A stretch of DNA of 64,000 nt, from NCBI GenBank assembly GCA_024123955.1, contig CP099652.1:4650001-4714000 (forward strand), read 5' to 3'. The notes under the pieces were generated by a model that saw only the letters and a program-made list of their open reading frames with translations, made no database searches and was not told the DNA's origin. A program made the position numbers and the translations under genes. This document shows positions 19,531 through 28,329 of this stretch, one piece after another (positions within the stretch are counted from its first letter, which is position 1; the number at the start of each line of letters is the position of its first letter). The stretch comes from Oxalobacteraceae bacterium OTU3CINTB1 (GTDB taxonomy: Bacteria; Pseudomonadota; Gammaproteobacteria; Burkholderiales; Burkholderiaceae_D).

Positions 19531-20130
19531 ATGTTCTCACTTAGCAAACTCAGCCCTTCCATCACCGACATGATCCGCATGGACCACAGCCATGTCTTGC
19601 TCGCCTTTCACCAATACACGGGCGGGGCCAAAAAGCGGGTCAAAAAAGCGCTGACCACCCATATCTGCACCGCGCTGGAAATCCACGCGACGTTGGAAGA
19701 GGAATGTTTTTATCCCACCATGCGCCGCATCAGCCCCGATGCCGTCACCGCCAAGAGCGAACCCGAACACGATGAGATGCGGCAACTCATCGCCCGGCTG
19801 CGCGCCAGCACCACCATCGACGACGAGCACGACCGCCTGCTGATGGAACTGATGCGCATCGTCATGCATCATGTGGCCGACGAGGAAACCGTGTTGCTCG
19901 CCAACGCGGAGAAATTGCTCAGCGCCGACCAACTAAGCGAGATGGGCATCCAGATGACCAAGCGGCGGCTGCAACTGGTTGGCGGCAAGGCGGGCACGAT
20001 CGCCGCCAGCGGCGTGGTCGGTTTTTCCGGCAGCACCACGGCGCTGGTCCTGGCGCTGGCAGGCGGCATCGCGGCCGGTCATCTCTTGAAAGGATCGGCC
20101 AATGCGCGACTCCAAGCCCAGAACGGTTAG
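19531..20130 (+). CDS. Hemerythrin HHE-domain protein
   Basis: 199 residues from ATG at 19531, with GAGGA seven bases upstream. The four-helix HHE domain has its likely di-iron ligands in DHSHVLLAFHQ, EIHATLEEECFYP, EPEHDEMRQL and MHHVADEETVLL. The last ~45 residues are Gly/Ala-rich and hydrophobic (GVVGFSGSTTALVLALAGG), perhaps a membrane-associated end. Such proteins bind O2, NO or iron. The 3' end overlaps the patatin gene by 29 bases, so the two are probably co-translated. Confidence 0.88.
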   Translation: MFSLSKLSPSITDMIRMDHSHVLLAFHQYTGGAKKRVKKALTTHICTALEIHATLEEECFYPTMRRISPDAVTAKSEPEHDEMRQLIARLRASTTIDDEHDRLLMELMRIVMHHVADEETVLLANAEKLLSADQLSEMGIQMTKRRLQLVGGKAGTIAASGVVGFSGSTTALVLALAGGIAAGHLLKGSANARLQAQNG

Positions 20131-21124
20131 CATCGGCCTGCAGGGGGCGGGGGCCTACGGCGCCTTTACATGGGGCGTGCTCGACCGGCTGCTCGACGAG
20201 GAGGACCTGGCAATCGACTGCCTGACGGGCAGCAGCTCGGGCGCGATCAACGCGGCGGTGCTCGCCGACGGCTACGCCCGCGGCGGCGGCCGGCGCGGCG
20301 CGCAAGGGGCGTTGCGACGCTTCTGGACCGGGCTGGCAACTGCCGCCTCATTCAGCCCGATGCGGCGCACCTTGCTCGACCACCTGATTGGCGGCTGGAC
20401 GATGGAAGCATCGCCCGCCTATCACGGGCTGGAAATGGCCGGCGTACTGGCCGGCCCGGTGTTCGAGATACCGCTCACGCAAAACCCGCTGCGCATTTTG
20501 CTGTCGCGCCTGATCGATTTCGACCGGGTCCGCGCCGCCGACACCATCCCCGTGTTCATCGCGGCCACCAATGTGCGCACCGGCAAGGGCCGCATCTTCA
20601 CGCGCGACGAGATCACCGTGCAGTCGCTGCTGGCGTCGGCCTGCCTGCCGACGGTATTCGCCGCCGTCGAGGTGGAGGGTGAAAGCTATTGGGACGGCAG
20701 CTATGTGGCCAACCCGCCGCTGGCGCCGCTACTCGACCGCAACGCCGGCGACGTGATCGTGGTGCAGAACAATCCGGTCTCGCGCTCGACCATGCCGCGC
20801 AACCTTGCGGACATCAGCAACCGTGCCAATGAAATCGCCTTCAACATCAGTTTCGTGCGCGAACTTGCCACCCTCAAGCACGGGCTGGACGCGCCCGACG
20901 AGCAGGAAGGCACGTCCATGCACGCCAACCGATCGCGTTTGCACCTGATCAGTGGGAACGACACCTTGTCGGACTACCGCGTGTCGAGCAAGTTCAACGC
21001 GGAACGCGATTTCATCACCCATCTGCACCGGCGCGGGGTGGCGGCGGCCGAACAATGGTTGTGCACCGACGCCGGCCAGCTTGGGGTGCGCTCGACGCTC
21101 GACCTCGAGCGGGCGTTCGCGTAA
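20102..21124 (+). CDS. Patatin-like phospholipase
   Basis: 340 residues. The start lies inside the hemerythrin gene, with AAGGA eight bases upstream. The oxyanion-hole loop is LQGAGAYGAF. The nucleophile elbow GSSSG is at residues 43-47 (Ser45), and the second member of the Ser-Asp dyad is in YWDGSY near residue 198. There is no signal peptide, so it is probably cytoplasmic or injected. It should hydrolyse acyl esters of lipids; some relatives act in polyhydroxyalkanoate or membrane turnover. The overlap with the hemerythrin gene points to a shared role, perhaps in membrane or oxidative stress, which is inference. Confidence 0.9.
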   Translation: MRDSKPRTVSIGLQGAGAYGAFTWGVLDRLLDEEDLAIDCLTGSSSGAINAAVLADGYARGGGRRGAQGALRRFWTGLATAASFSPMRRTLLDHLIGGWTMEASPAYHGLEMAGVLAGPVFEIPLTQNPLRILLSRLIDFDRVRAADTIPVFIAATNVRTGKGRIFTRDEITVQSLLASACLPTVFAAVEVEGESYWDGSYVANPPLAPLLDRNAGDVIVVQNNPVSRSTMPRNLADISNRANEIAFNISFVRELATLKHGLDAPDEQEGTSMHANRSRLHLISGNDTLSDYRVSSKFNAERDFITHLHRRGVAAAEQWLCTDAGQLGVRSTLDLERAFA

Positions 21125-21209
21125 GCGCTCGGGTTCCTCGCCACAGGAGGAGACATGCCGGGCTTGCTCAAAAGAGCGCGCGGCCAAAGGCCGCGCTGGG
21201 CGTCCTCCC

Positions 21210-23429
21210 TCAATCCGCCGCGTCCTTGACGCCACGGAACCCGAGCGCGCCCGAGCGGTCTTTCGACGGCGCCATCAACAGGTACTTGCCATGCTCGTTG
21301 AGCTTGTACGCTTGCGGGAAGTACCAGTACGAGTTTTGCGGCTGGTAGTAGCTGCCGCCGCGCAGCACCGCCGCGCGGGTGTGCTCGTCGGCGAACTCGT
21401 TGGTCCATTGCCAGACATTGCCCACCAGGTCCTCGACGCCGAACGGGCTGGCCGCCTGCGGACGCTGGCCGACCGCTTCCGGCGCGGTCATTTCCCGCCC
21501 CTTTTCCGGCGCCGGCACCATCGCCGCGTTCCACTCGTTGCCCCATGGGTAGAGGCGGCCGTCCCCGCCCTGCGCCGCATACTGCCATTCCCATTCGTTG
21601 GGCAGGCGCTTGCCGGCCCAGCGCAGGTAGGCGCGCACGTCGTCGAGCGACACCCACACCACCGGGCGCTGCGCATCGTCCGCCTTGGGGGCGCCAGCGG
21701 TCCAGTGGCGCAGGAAGTTATGCGCGTCCGCCGGCCGGTAGCCGCTGGCGTCGAGAAACTGCTTGAACTGCGCGTTGGTGACGAGGTGCTTGTCGATGTA
21801 GAAGGTTTTGATCGGCACGCTGCGCACGTGGTGCCGGCGCGCCACCGGCTCCCACGGATATTGCACATCCAGGCCCGGCTTGTTCTCGCCTTCGATCTCG
21901 ATGCCGTGGACCTGGAAGTCGAACAGCGCGCCGGGCACCTTCACCATGCCCTCTGGCGTGGTACGTGCCGCCGGGGAGGCGGCGATGGCCACCATCTTTT
22001 GCCGCAGCGGCGTCCAGGCGTTCGCGTACGATGCCAGCGGCCGCGCGGCCTGCTTCGCCAGCATCTTCAACGTCGCCGCCAGACCCTCCACATCGACGCC
22101 CGGATCGAGGCGCAGCACGGCGCCGTAGCCATGCGCTTCCAGCGCGACGCCCAGTTCGGCGTAACCGTTCGCCACCGTCGGCGTCATTTCCTTGCCATCC
22201 CAGACGTCGAAGTAGCGTTGGCCTTGCGCATGCGGGACGCGCATGATGCGCCGGTCGACGCGCCAGTCGGTACGGTTGATGAGCGTCCACAGCGTCTTGC
22301 CGGGCAGCGGAAATTCGCTGGCGTAGACGCCGTGGTGCAAGGTCGGCACGTGCGGCCGCCAGCCGCTGCCGACCAGCTGTTCGGGGAAAGCGCGGTAAAT
22401 GGTCGCGATGCGGCGCAAGGCCTCGCCGTCGCGCGGCGTGATCCGGTTCCACCAGCCCCAGACATTTTCCCAGCTCTGCACGCCGACGCCGTTGAAGAAG
22501 GCGTCCTGCAGCAAGGTGGTGCGGTCGGTCGCCCAACGGTCGCACACATGGACCTGGTGGCGCGGCTCCAGCCATTTCCATTTACTCACCAGCGGCACCG
22601 GCGACGCCGGCCAGTACCCCCAGCTTTGGTTATTGTACGCGAGCATGCGGTCGTCGCTGAACGATAGCTCCGGCTCCAGCGCCATGGCGTGGCCGGTGGC
22701 GTCGGCGGCGGTGCGGTACTCCAGCGGCAAGCCGAACATCGTGTCGCCGTTGATGCCGTCGGCGCCGATCTCGGCCATCAGCGCGGCCGTCGCCTCGTGG
22801 ATCGTCGTGCCCGGATCGCGCGAGCCGGTATCCCAGGGCATGGTCGGGAAGAACACCTTGACGCCGCGCGCGTGGAAGTCCTTGATCATCCGCCGCACCC
22901 CGGCCACGCCGCCGGGCAGGTCGCGCAGCATGTCCCACTGGTTGCGGTCGTCGATGCCGATGTTCGGATAGACCGGCCATAGCAACACGCTGTCGATGCC
23001 GCCGTAGCGTTGATTCAAATCGTCGAGGAAGCGGTCGACGGTGTAGCGGCCGGTGGCCGGATCGTACAGATAGCGGTCTTCCATCATCGCCTGGGTTTGC
23101 ACGAAATCGCGTTGCGTCCAGCGCAGTTCCGGGCGCCGGTACTGGGCGTCGTCGTAGCCCATCTTCGCGAGCTGGTCGAAGCGCCACGCGCGCATCGCCG
23201 CCAGCCAGGGGGCGTGCTGGCCGGTGGTGTCGCGCTTCCAGTTGTTCAGGCGGGCCAGCCAGTCCGCCTCGCCGCTGTCCTGCTGATCGGGGCCGAGGAT
23301 CTGGCTGCCGCGCACGTCGATTTTGAGCGGTTCGGCGGCGGCAGCCGCCGGTCCGGCGTTCGCCAGCAGGATGCCGGCGAGGCAGTGAACGAACAGTCGG
23401 GCGTGTGCATGGCGGCGGCTTGGTTTCAT
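21210..23429 (-). CDS. Putative TIM-barrel glycosidase fused to an FGE/SUMF1-fold domain
   Basis: 739 residues from ATG at 23429 (no good ribosome binding site). A signal peptide with a twin Arg near the start (MKPSRRHAHAR, cleavage about AAAA-E) indicates export. Residues ~40-430 look like a TIM barrel: LLWPVYPNIGIDDRNQWD, GVKVFFPTMPWDTGSRDPG, GADGINGDTMFG, SWENVWGWWNRI. I cannot assign a known GH family. Residues ~515-735 have the formylglycine-generating-enzyme fold (VTNAQFKQFLDASGY, RLPNEWEWQYAAQGG, YPWGNEWNAA, GNVWQWTNEF, VLRGGSYY, GFRGVKD). The catalytic Cys pair of true FGE is absent; the only Cys residues seen in the mature chain lie in the barrel. The C-terminal domain is therefore probably structural or sugar-binding. 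Confidence 0.75.
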   Translation of the reverse strand: MKPSRRHAHARLFVHCLAGILLANAGPAAAAAEPLKIDVRGSQILGPDQQDSGEADWLARLNNWKRDTTGQHAPWLAAMRAWRFDQLAKMGYDDAQYRRPELRWTQRDFVQTQAMMEDRYLYDPATGRYTVDRFLDDLNQRYGGIDSVLLWPVYPNIGIDDRNQWDMLRDLPGGVAGVRRMIKDFHARGVKVFFPTMPWDTGSRDPGTTIHEATAALMAEIGADGINGDTMFGLPLEYRTAADATGHAMALEPELSFSDDRMLAYNNQSWGYWPASPVPLVSKWKWLEPRHQVHVCDRWATDRTTLLQDAFFNGVGVQSWENVWGWWNRITPRDGEALRRIATIYRAFPEQLVGSGWRPHVPTLHHGVYASEFPLPGKTLWTLINRTDWRVDRRIMRVPHAQGQRYFDVWDGKEMTPTVANGYAELGVALEAHGYGAVLRLDPGVDVEGLAATLKMLAKQAARPLASYANAWTPLRQKMVAIAASPAARTTPEGMVKVPGALFDFQVHGIEIEGENKPGLDVQYPWEPVARRHHVRSVPIKTFYIDKHLVTNAQFKQFLDASGYRPADAHNFLRHWTAGAPKADDAQRPVVWVSLDDVRAYLRWAGKRLPNEWEWQYAAQGGDGRLYPWGNEWNAAMVPAPEKGREMTAPEAVGQRPQAASPFGVEDLVGNVWQWTNEFADEHTRAAVLRGGSYYQPQNSYWYFPQAYKLNEHGKYLLMAPSKDRSGALGFRGVKDAAD

Positions 23430-23516
23430 CGTTGGCGGTTCCGGGGTTCGACAGGTTCGTGGGCGACACCACATTGTCCACTAGTTGCGCCCGCCAGGGA
23501 ACTGGAAACCGCCGCG

Positions 23517-25004
23517 CTAATGCCTGACGATGGCACGCAGCCGGCGCAACGCGATGACCGCAGCCGTCGCGCTCAGCAGCAAGCCGCCGATGCTGAGCGC
23601 GATGATGGCCGCTTCGCGCGGCCAGGACGGTGTCAGCAATACGGGAATATCCCAGCTGTGCAGGAAGTTGAACAGCCAGCGTCCCAGGCGCTGGGTTTTG
23701 TCGGCGCTCAGCTCGACCTGGCCGGTGCGCGCATCCAGATACACCCACGTATTTTCCGGATCGTCGAACACCGCGCGCAAGGCCGGCAAGCGGCGTTCGT
23801 TGGCGCCGTACATGGACGCCTGTTCGCGCGCGAAATACTGCGCGTCGTAGCTAGTCAGCATGTCGAACGACGCCACCCGATACGGCAGCAGCCGGCGCGC
23901 CGCGTCCTCAAGTTGCCACAGGGGCCAGGACGTCAGGATGCGCAAGCCGCTGCCGGTCGCGTCCACAATGCGGGTGTCGTTCATGCCGTCGCGCGCCAGG
24001 ATGAACGGGTGGCCATTCAATACGCCCCACTCCAGCTCGCGCGGCGCAAAGGACCCGGTGCGCAGGCGCTCGAGCACCTGCGGTACGGTTTGCGGCAGGC
24101 GCAAGCTCGCCGGCGATGCACCCTGCATCGCGATCGCGTCGGGGCGCGCGCCCTTGGCGCCGAGGATATTGAAGGGATTCATCGACATCAACCCGCTGAA
24201 CATCCAGGTGCACAGCACCAGCCCGAAAACGAGGCCAAGGATGTGGTGCCAGCGCATATATGCCTCGCGGTACGGCGTGCGCTGACCGCTTTTGTAGCGG
24301 CCGCTGAATCGCCAGCGCCAAACGCCGTTCAGCAGGCCGGTTAGCGCCGACAGCACGCCGACGGCGGACAGGCCGATCAGGGTCCAGGTCCACACCGGAT
24401 CGGTGTTCTGCTGGCGGATCATGTACATCCAGTGCAACCAGGCGCCAACGAAGTTCCAATAGCGCTCGGCGCGCGGCGCGTCAAGCACCACCTGGCCGGT
24501 CGAGGAAGACACGTACACCCTCGTCGACGCCTCGTCACCGAGGTCCACGATATGCAGCGGACGGTGTGGATTCAAGGCCCGCGAATGGGTCCAGCGATCT
24601 TCATCGACCGCGCCCAGGTACACCGCGTCGGCGCCAGGCTTAAAAGTGCGCGCGGCGGCGATCGCGGCGTACTTGTCCGCCGGGCCGGACGCGGTGCCGC
24701 CGACGGCGTCCACCCGCGTGTATCGCCCGTCCCCTTCCAGCAACAGATAATGCGGGCGGCCGGCGACCGATGTCAGCGTCAGCCGCTGGACGTCGGCCGG
24801 CGCGGCGCTGTGCGCCAGCGCGCGCCCGGGCTCGATGCAACAGCCCGCTGTTGGCAACGGCGGCAGCGCGCCCAAGCGCTCCCACGGCGTCAGCTTGGGA
24901 TAGCCGACGAACAGCATCACCACGCCGCTGACGAACCACAGCGCCATCAACACACACATGACAATGCCGGTCCAGCGGTGCAGCAGATAAATATAGCGTC
25001 GCAT
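23517..25004 (-). CDS. PepSY-associated membrane protein of a metal-uptake operon
   Basis: 495 residues with four membrane helices: residues ~12-35, ~215-235, ~265-290 and ~463-485. The N-terminal YLLHRWTGIVMCVLMALWFVSG, WLHWMY and RWHHILGLVFGLV with regularly placed His are the pattern of PepSY-TM proteins. Such proteins often accompany TonB receptors and may reduce or release imported metal; the paired His could bind haem. It starts 12 bases after the TonB receptor stop and is surely in the same transcript. Confidence 0.88.
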   Translation of the reverse strand: MRRYIYLLHRWTGIVMCVLMALWFVSGVVMLFVGYPKLTPWERLGALPPLPTAGCCIEPGRALAHSAAPADVQRLTLTSVAGRPHYLLLEGDGRYTRVDAVGGTASGPADKYAAIAAARTFKPGADAVYLGAVDEDRWTHSRALNPHRPLHIVDLGDEASTRVYVSSSTGQVVLDAPRAERYWNFVGAWLHWMYMIRQQNTDPVWTWTLIGLSAVGVLSALTGLLNGVWRWRFSGRYKSGQRTPYREAYMRWHHILGLVFGLVLCTWMFSGLMSMNPFNILGAKGARPDAIAMQGASPASLRLPQTVPQVLERLRTGSFAPRELEWGVLNGHPFILARDGMNDTRIVDATGSGLRILTSWPLWQLEDAARRLLPYRVASFDMLTSYDAQYFAREQASMYGANERRLPALRAVFDDPENTWVYLDARTGQVELSADKTQRLGRWLFNFLHSWDIPVLLTPSWPREAAIIALSIGGLLLSATAAVIALRRLRAIVRH

Positions 25005-25016
25005 CGCGCCTCCCGG

Positions 25017-27158
25017 TCAGAAGCGGTGGTTGACGATCAGGTCGACGCGCCGGTCCTGGCCGTAGAACCACTGGGTCGCCGAATAATACGCGGTCGTGAA
25101 ATAGCGCTTGTCAAAGACATTGGCGACCCGCAGCGTCAGATTGGTGTCGGCCGATAGCTTCCAGCGCAACGACGCGTCGGTGACAGCGTAAGCGGGCAGC
25201 TTGAGCGTGTTGGCGTTGTCGGCGTTGCGTTCGCCGACATAGCGCAAGCCCGCGCTGGCGGTCCATGCCGGCATCAACTCCCAGTTGAGCCAGATGTTGG
25301 CCAGGCGCCGGGGCACATCCGGCGGCACGTTGCCGGCGCGCGAGACCAGGCTTGCGCCCGACGCTTCACTAAAATCGTCAAACCGCGCGCGCAGCAGCGA
25401 GGCGTTGGCCTCCACGCTCCATCCCGGCGCCAGCGCCGCCATCACCGTCGCCTCGATGCCGCGCGAGCTGCGCTCGCCGACCTGCACGCTGCGCGCCGGA
25501 TTGGCCGGGTCGCGCGTGAGCAGATTGTTTTTGGTGATGTCGTAGAGCGCCAGCGTCCATTCGCCGCCCTGCGCGAAGGCCTGCTTGACACCAACCTCGA
25601 GTTGCCGGCCGGTCGCGTTCTTGAACTGGCTGTTGGCCGCCGACAGGAAGAACAGGGAGCTGATCGGATCGGCCGCCTTGGCGTACTGGCCGTACAGCGC
25701 CAGCGACGGCGTCACCTGGAACACCGTGCCCAGACGCCATCCGACATTGGTCGAGGTCTTGTCGTAGGCCAGTCGGTTGGCGACCAGGTCGGTGCGGCGC
25801 AAGGCCGCATGGTCGTAGCGCACGCCCGCCAGCAGCGACCAGCGCTCGTCCAGCGCCAGCCGGTCCTCGGCGAACAGCGCGTACTGCTTCGCGTAGCTGT
25901 CGTAGCGCGGGATGGTCGGCACCGGGCTACTGAACGAACCCGGCACAGGATGATATGGATCGACCGAGGGCGCACTGCCGACATAGGTGTTGTTGGTATG
26001 CTTGAGGTCGCTGGAGTTGACGTCGAAACCGACGGAGAACTGATTGGCCAGACCGAGCAAGGCGCCTTTGAATGCGGCGTCGGTGGTATTGCCCGTTTGC
26101 GATTGCCGGTGGTAGATCTCGGTGGCGTCGGAACGGTCGATCAGGCGCGTTACGGGGTTGTACCGGTACGCCTCGATATCGCGCCAGTGGCGGTCGCTGT
26201 CGATGTCGTAGAAGCGGCTGCGCACGCTGACGTTGTCGTTCGGACTCCAGTTCACCAGCAGATCGATCCAGCGGTCGTCATAGCGCATCACGCTGTCGGC
26301 GACGTTGTAGTTCTTTTCCGCCAAGGCCGGATCGGGCTTGCCGTCGATCAGCGGCGTGCCGAAATACTTCATCGGCTTTTGCCTGCCCTTTGCCACGCCA
26401 AGCTGCACATTCAGGTGCGGGGAGATGTCGAGACGTAGCGCTCCCGAGAAGGCGCCGGTGCTGTATTCGCCCCGCTCCACCCAGCCGTCGGAGCGGTCGG
26501 TGCTGGCGTCGACGCGGTACGACCATTTGTCGTCGATGGCGCCGCCGCTGCCGACGGCGAATCGGCGGCTGCCCTCGGTCCCCAGGCCGGCCTGCAGCTC
26601 GGTCTGGATGGCGCCGCGCGTGGGCTTCTTGGGCACCACGTTGATCACGGCGCCGATCGCGCCGTCGCCGTAGATGACCGAGGCCGGTCCGCGCAGCACC
26701 TCGATGCGCTCGATGGACCAGGTGTCGAACGGGAATGTGAGGCCGGCGCCGCCGTACTGGCGCATGCCGTCGTATAGGCGCATCACGGAGAGCGTGTCGG
26801 TGAAGCCACGCGCGGCAACCGAGGAGCCGCCATTGCCGGGATGCGGCATGGCGCTGATGCCGGGCGCGCGGGTGATGGCGTCCAGCAGGCTGGTGTCGCT
26901 GCGCCGCTCGAGCTGGTCGCGGGTGATGGCGTCGACGCTGGCCGGCGTGTCGAAGCGGCTCAGGTCGAGGTTGGAGCCGGTGCCGGTCTGGGAACGCAGG
27001 CCGCCGTTGTCGGCGCGCGAGGACACGACCACCGTGGGCAAGGTGGCGTCCTCCCCGGCGGGGAAGGCGCTGGCGTTGGCGGCCAGCAGTGGCAGCGCCA
27101 GCGCGCAAAAAGTGGCGACGCGGGTGCGGGCCGCAGGCAAATGGGAAATAGTGTTCAT
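25017..27158 (-). CDS. TonB-dependent siderophore/metal receptor
   Basis: 713 residues from ATG at 27158; no strong ribosome binding site is visible, but the signal peptide (cleavage near ASA-F) begins here. The plug domain contains PTVVVSSRAD (TonB box region), TPASVDAITRDQLERR, APGISAMPHPGNGG, ARGFTDT and IEVLRGPASVIYGDGAIGAV. The 22-strand barrel follows and ends in a terminal Phe (LIVNHRF), as required for outer-membrane insertion. This plug is of the siderophore-receptor class. The DUF2946 gene before it and the PepSY gene after it form a metal-acquisition operon; iron siderophore is the default, and copper is possible from the DUF2946 link. Confidence 0.92.
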   Translation of the reverse strand: MNTISHLPAARTRVATFCALALPLLAANASAFPAGEDATLPTVVVSSRADNGGLRSQTGTGSNLDLSRFDTPASVDAITRDQLERRSDTSLLDAITRAPGISAMPHPGNGGSSVAARGFTDTLSVMRLYDGMRQYGGAGLTFPFDTWSIERIEVLRGPASVIYGDGAIGAVINVVPKKPTRGAIQTELQAGLGTEGSRRFAVGSGGAIDDKWSYRVDASTDRSDGWVERGEYSTGAFSGALRLDISPHLNVQLGVAKGRQKPMKYFGTPLIDGKPDPALAEKNYNVADSVMRYDDRWIDLLVNWSPNDNVSVRSRFYDIDSDRHWRDIEAYRYNPVTRLIDRSDATEIYHRQSQTGNTTDAAFKGALLGLANQFSVGFDVNSSDLKHTNNTYVGSAPSVDPYHPVPGSFSSPVPTIPRYDSYAKQYALFAEDRLALDERWSLLAGVRYDHAALRRTDLVANRLAYDKTSTNVGWRLGTVFQVTPSLALYGQYAKAADPISSLFFLSAANSQFKNATGRQLEVGVKQAFAQGGEWTLALYDITKNNLLTRDPANPARSVQVGERSSRGIEATVMAALAPGWSVEANASLLRARFDDFSEASGASLVSRAGNVPPDVPRRLANIWLNWELMPAWTASAGLRYVGERNADNANTLKLPAYAVTDASLRWKLSADTNLTLRVANVFDKRYFTTAYYSATQWFYGQDRRVDLIVNHRF

Positions 27159-27322
27159 GGTATCGGGACGCGAAATGGATAATCCGGGCCGCCATGGGCG
27201 GCCCTCGGCAGACGGCGTTACCTGGCAGCGGCTGCCTCTATGCAGCGGCGCGGTCAGGTGCGTGGGTCTGGAGTACGTGCTTGTGCGGACAGGCGAAGCC
27301 GCCAGCACAGGCCAGGCGGATA

Positions 27323-27694
27323 TCAGGCGGCGGGCGGACCGCGCGGATTCGCGACGACCCAGGAAAACAGCGGCGTCGGGGAACGGTAGAACAGCGTTGG
27401 CCGTTCCGAGGTGATCTTAAAGTGGGGAAGCCGGGCCGGTGCGGGCGGCAGCACAGGCACGTCGAAGTGAACCCGGCAATAGGGGCAGTCGTTCATCATG
27501 CCGGTTTGCTTGCTGTCCGAATCCGGCGACTTGACGATATTGACGCCCATGGCCGAACAGATTTCAAGCAGCACGGCGTTCGCCGCGCCATCCGAGGCGA
27601 ATGTACGCGAGAACGCCGGCATCAATGCCGTCATCAGCATGGCTGCGCAAAGCAGCCATGCGACGTACCGTCGTCGCTGTCGTGGAATGAACAT
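27323..27694 (-). CDS. DUF2946 protein upstream of the TonB receptor
   Basis: 123 residues. A basic start and hydrophobic helix (YVAWLLCAAMLMTALMPAF) act as signal or anchor, followed by a short exported part with EICSAMG and NDCPYCRVHF. The conserved Cys pattern and position are those of DUF2946, small proteins found beside TonB-dependent copper or iron receptors. It probably handles metal at the periplasmic face. It is 164 bases upstream of the receptor gene, on the same strand; the gap holds no gene or riboswitch that I recognise. Confidence 0.8.
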   Translation of the reverse strand: MFIPRQRRRYVAWLLCAAMLMTALMPAFSRTFASDGAANAVLLEICSAMGVNIVKSPDSDSKQTGMMNDCPYCRVHFDVPVLPPAPARLPHFKITSERPTLFYRSPTPLFSWVVANPRGPPAA

Positions 27695-27767
27695 TCGACT
27701 ATTTTACGCCATGTGCGCCGGGGTGCCGACAATGAACACCTCGCGCGCGCCTGCAAACGCCGTGCAA

Positions 27768-28316
27768 CTAGCTTTTGTTGCCGCCCTTGTCGATCAGAAC
27801 TTGCATCTGACGATAGGTCGATGCGGCGGTCGTACTCGCCTGGGAGGGGACGCTTCCGCCTCCCCCGGTCGCCGTCGACACCGCCGTCTCATACTTGCTG
27901 ATGTAGTCAGTCAACGCTGCCTTGTAGCTGCCAAGGTCGGAAATGTCCTTGTCGCCATAGCGGCCATTGACGGTGACCCCCACATCCTCCTTATTTTTGA
28001 TCATCACTTCGGCGACGCCCAACGACTTCCTGGCATTTTCGAGCGACAAGTCGGAGATGTTCGGCAAGTACATTTGATGACTTTCCATGCCTTCGGCCGA
28101 GAACTTTTTTTTCACATCCTGAAGTTGCTTCTCGGATGCGGTCGACGCCGCCGCCATATCGGCCCGGGCTTTGACGATTTCAGCCTTTTGTTCGGGCGTT
28201 TGCACCAGGGCTTTACCCAGGTACGACTCGCTCCTTCCGGTGACAGCGACGCTGGTGGGGCGCCGCGGCGCTATCGCGTCCGCGCTTGGCACGCTATTGT
28301 TGGAAATGGTGGTCAT
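27768..28316 (-). CDS. Hypothetical protein in the RTX operon
   Basis: 182 residues from ATG at 28316, with AAGGAG six bases upstream. The stop of the large RTX gene is 13 bases before it, so the two are one operon. It has no signal peptide. It is mostly helical and Lys/Ala/Ser-rich, with segments such as TPEQKAEIVKARADM, DVKKKFSAEG and DYISKYETAV and a Gly-Ser-rich stretch (TATGGGGSVPSQ) near the end. I do not recognise the family. Its position suggests a helper or effector related to the RTX protein, but the sequence does not prove it. Confidence 0.75.
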   Translation of the reverse strand: MTTISNNSVPSADAIAPRRPTSVAVTGRSESYLGKALVQTPEQKAEIVKARADMAAASTASEKQLQDVKKKFSAEGMESHQMYLPNISDLSLENARKSLGVAEVMIKNKEDVGVTVNGRYGDKDISDLGSYKAALTDYISKYETAVSTATGGGGSVPSQASTTAASTYRQMQVLIDKGGNKS

Positions 28317-28329
28317 CTTTCGCTCCTTA

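Noticed and set aside
21155..21229. 24-codon frame with an excellent AGGAGGAG site after the patatin gene
   Set aside because: It overlaps the end of the convergent gene, includes an 8-bp hairpin and encodes a basic, featureless peptide; it may be chance. Worth noting only if translation is detected.
20952..22667. 571-codon plus-strand frame across the patatin end and the fusion gene
   Set aside because: Composition is Arg/Ala/His-rich, it crosses two real genes, and it has no ribosome binding site.
27159..27322. Possible riboswitch (cobalamin type) before the TonB receptor
   Set aside because: I looked for conserved riboswitch core sequences and stems in the 164-base leader and found none I could defend.
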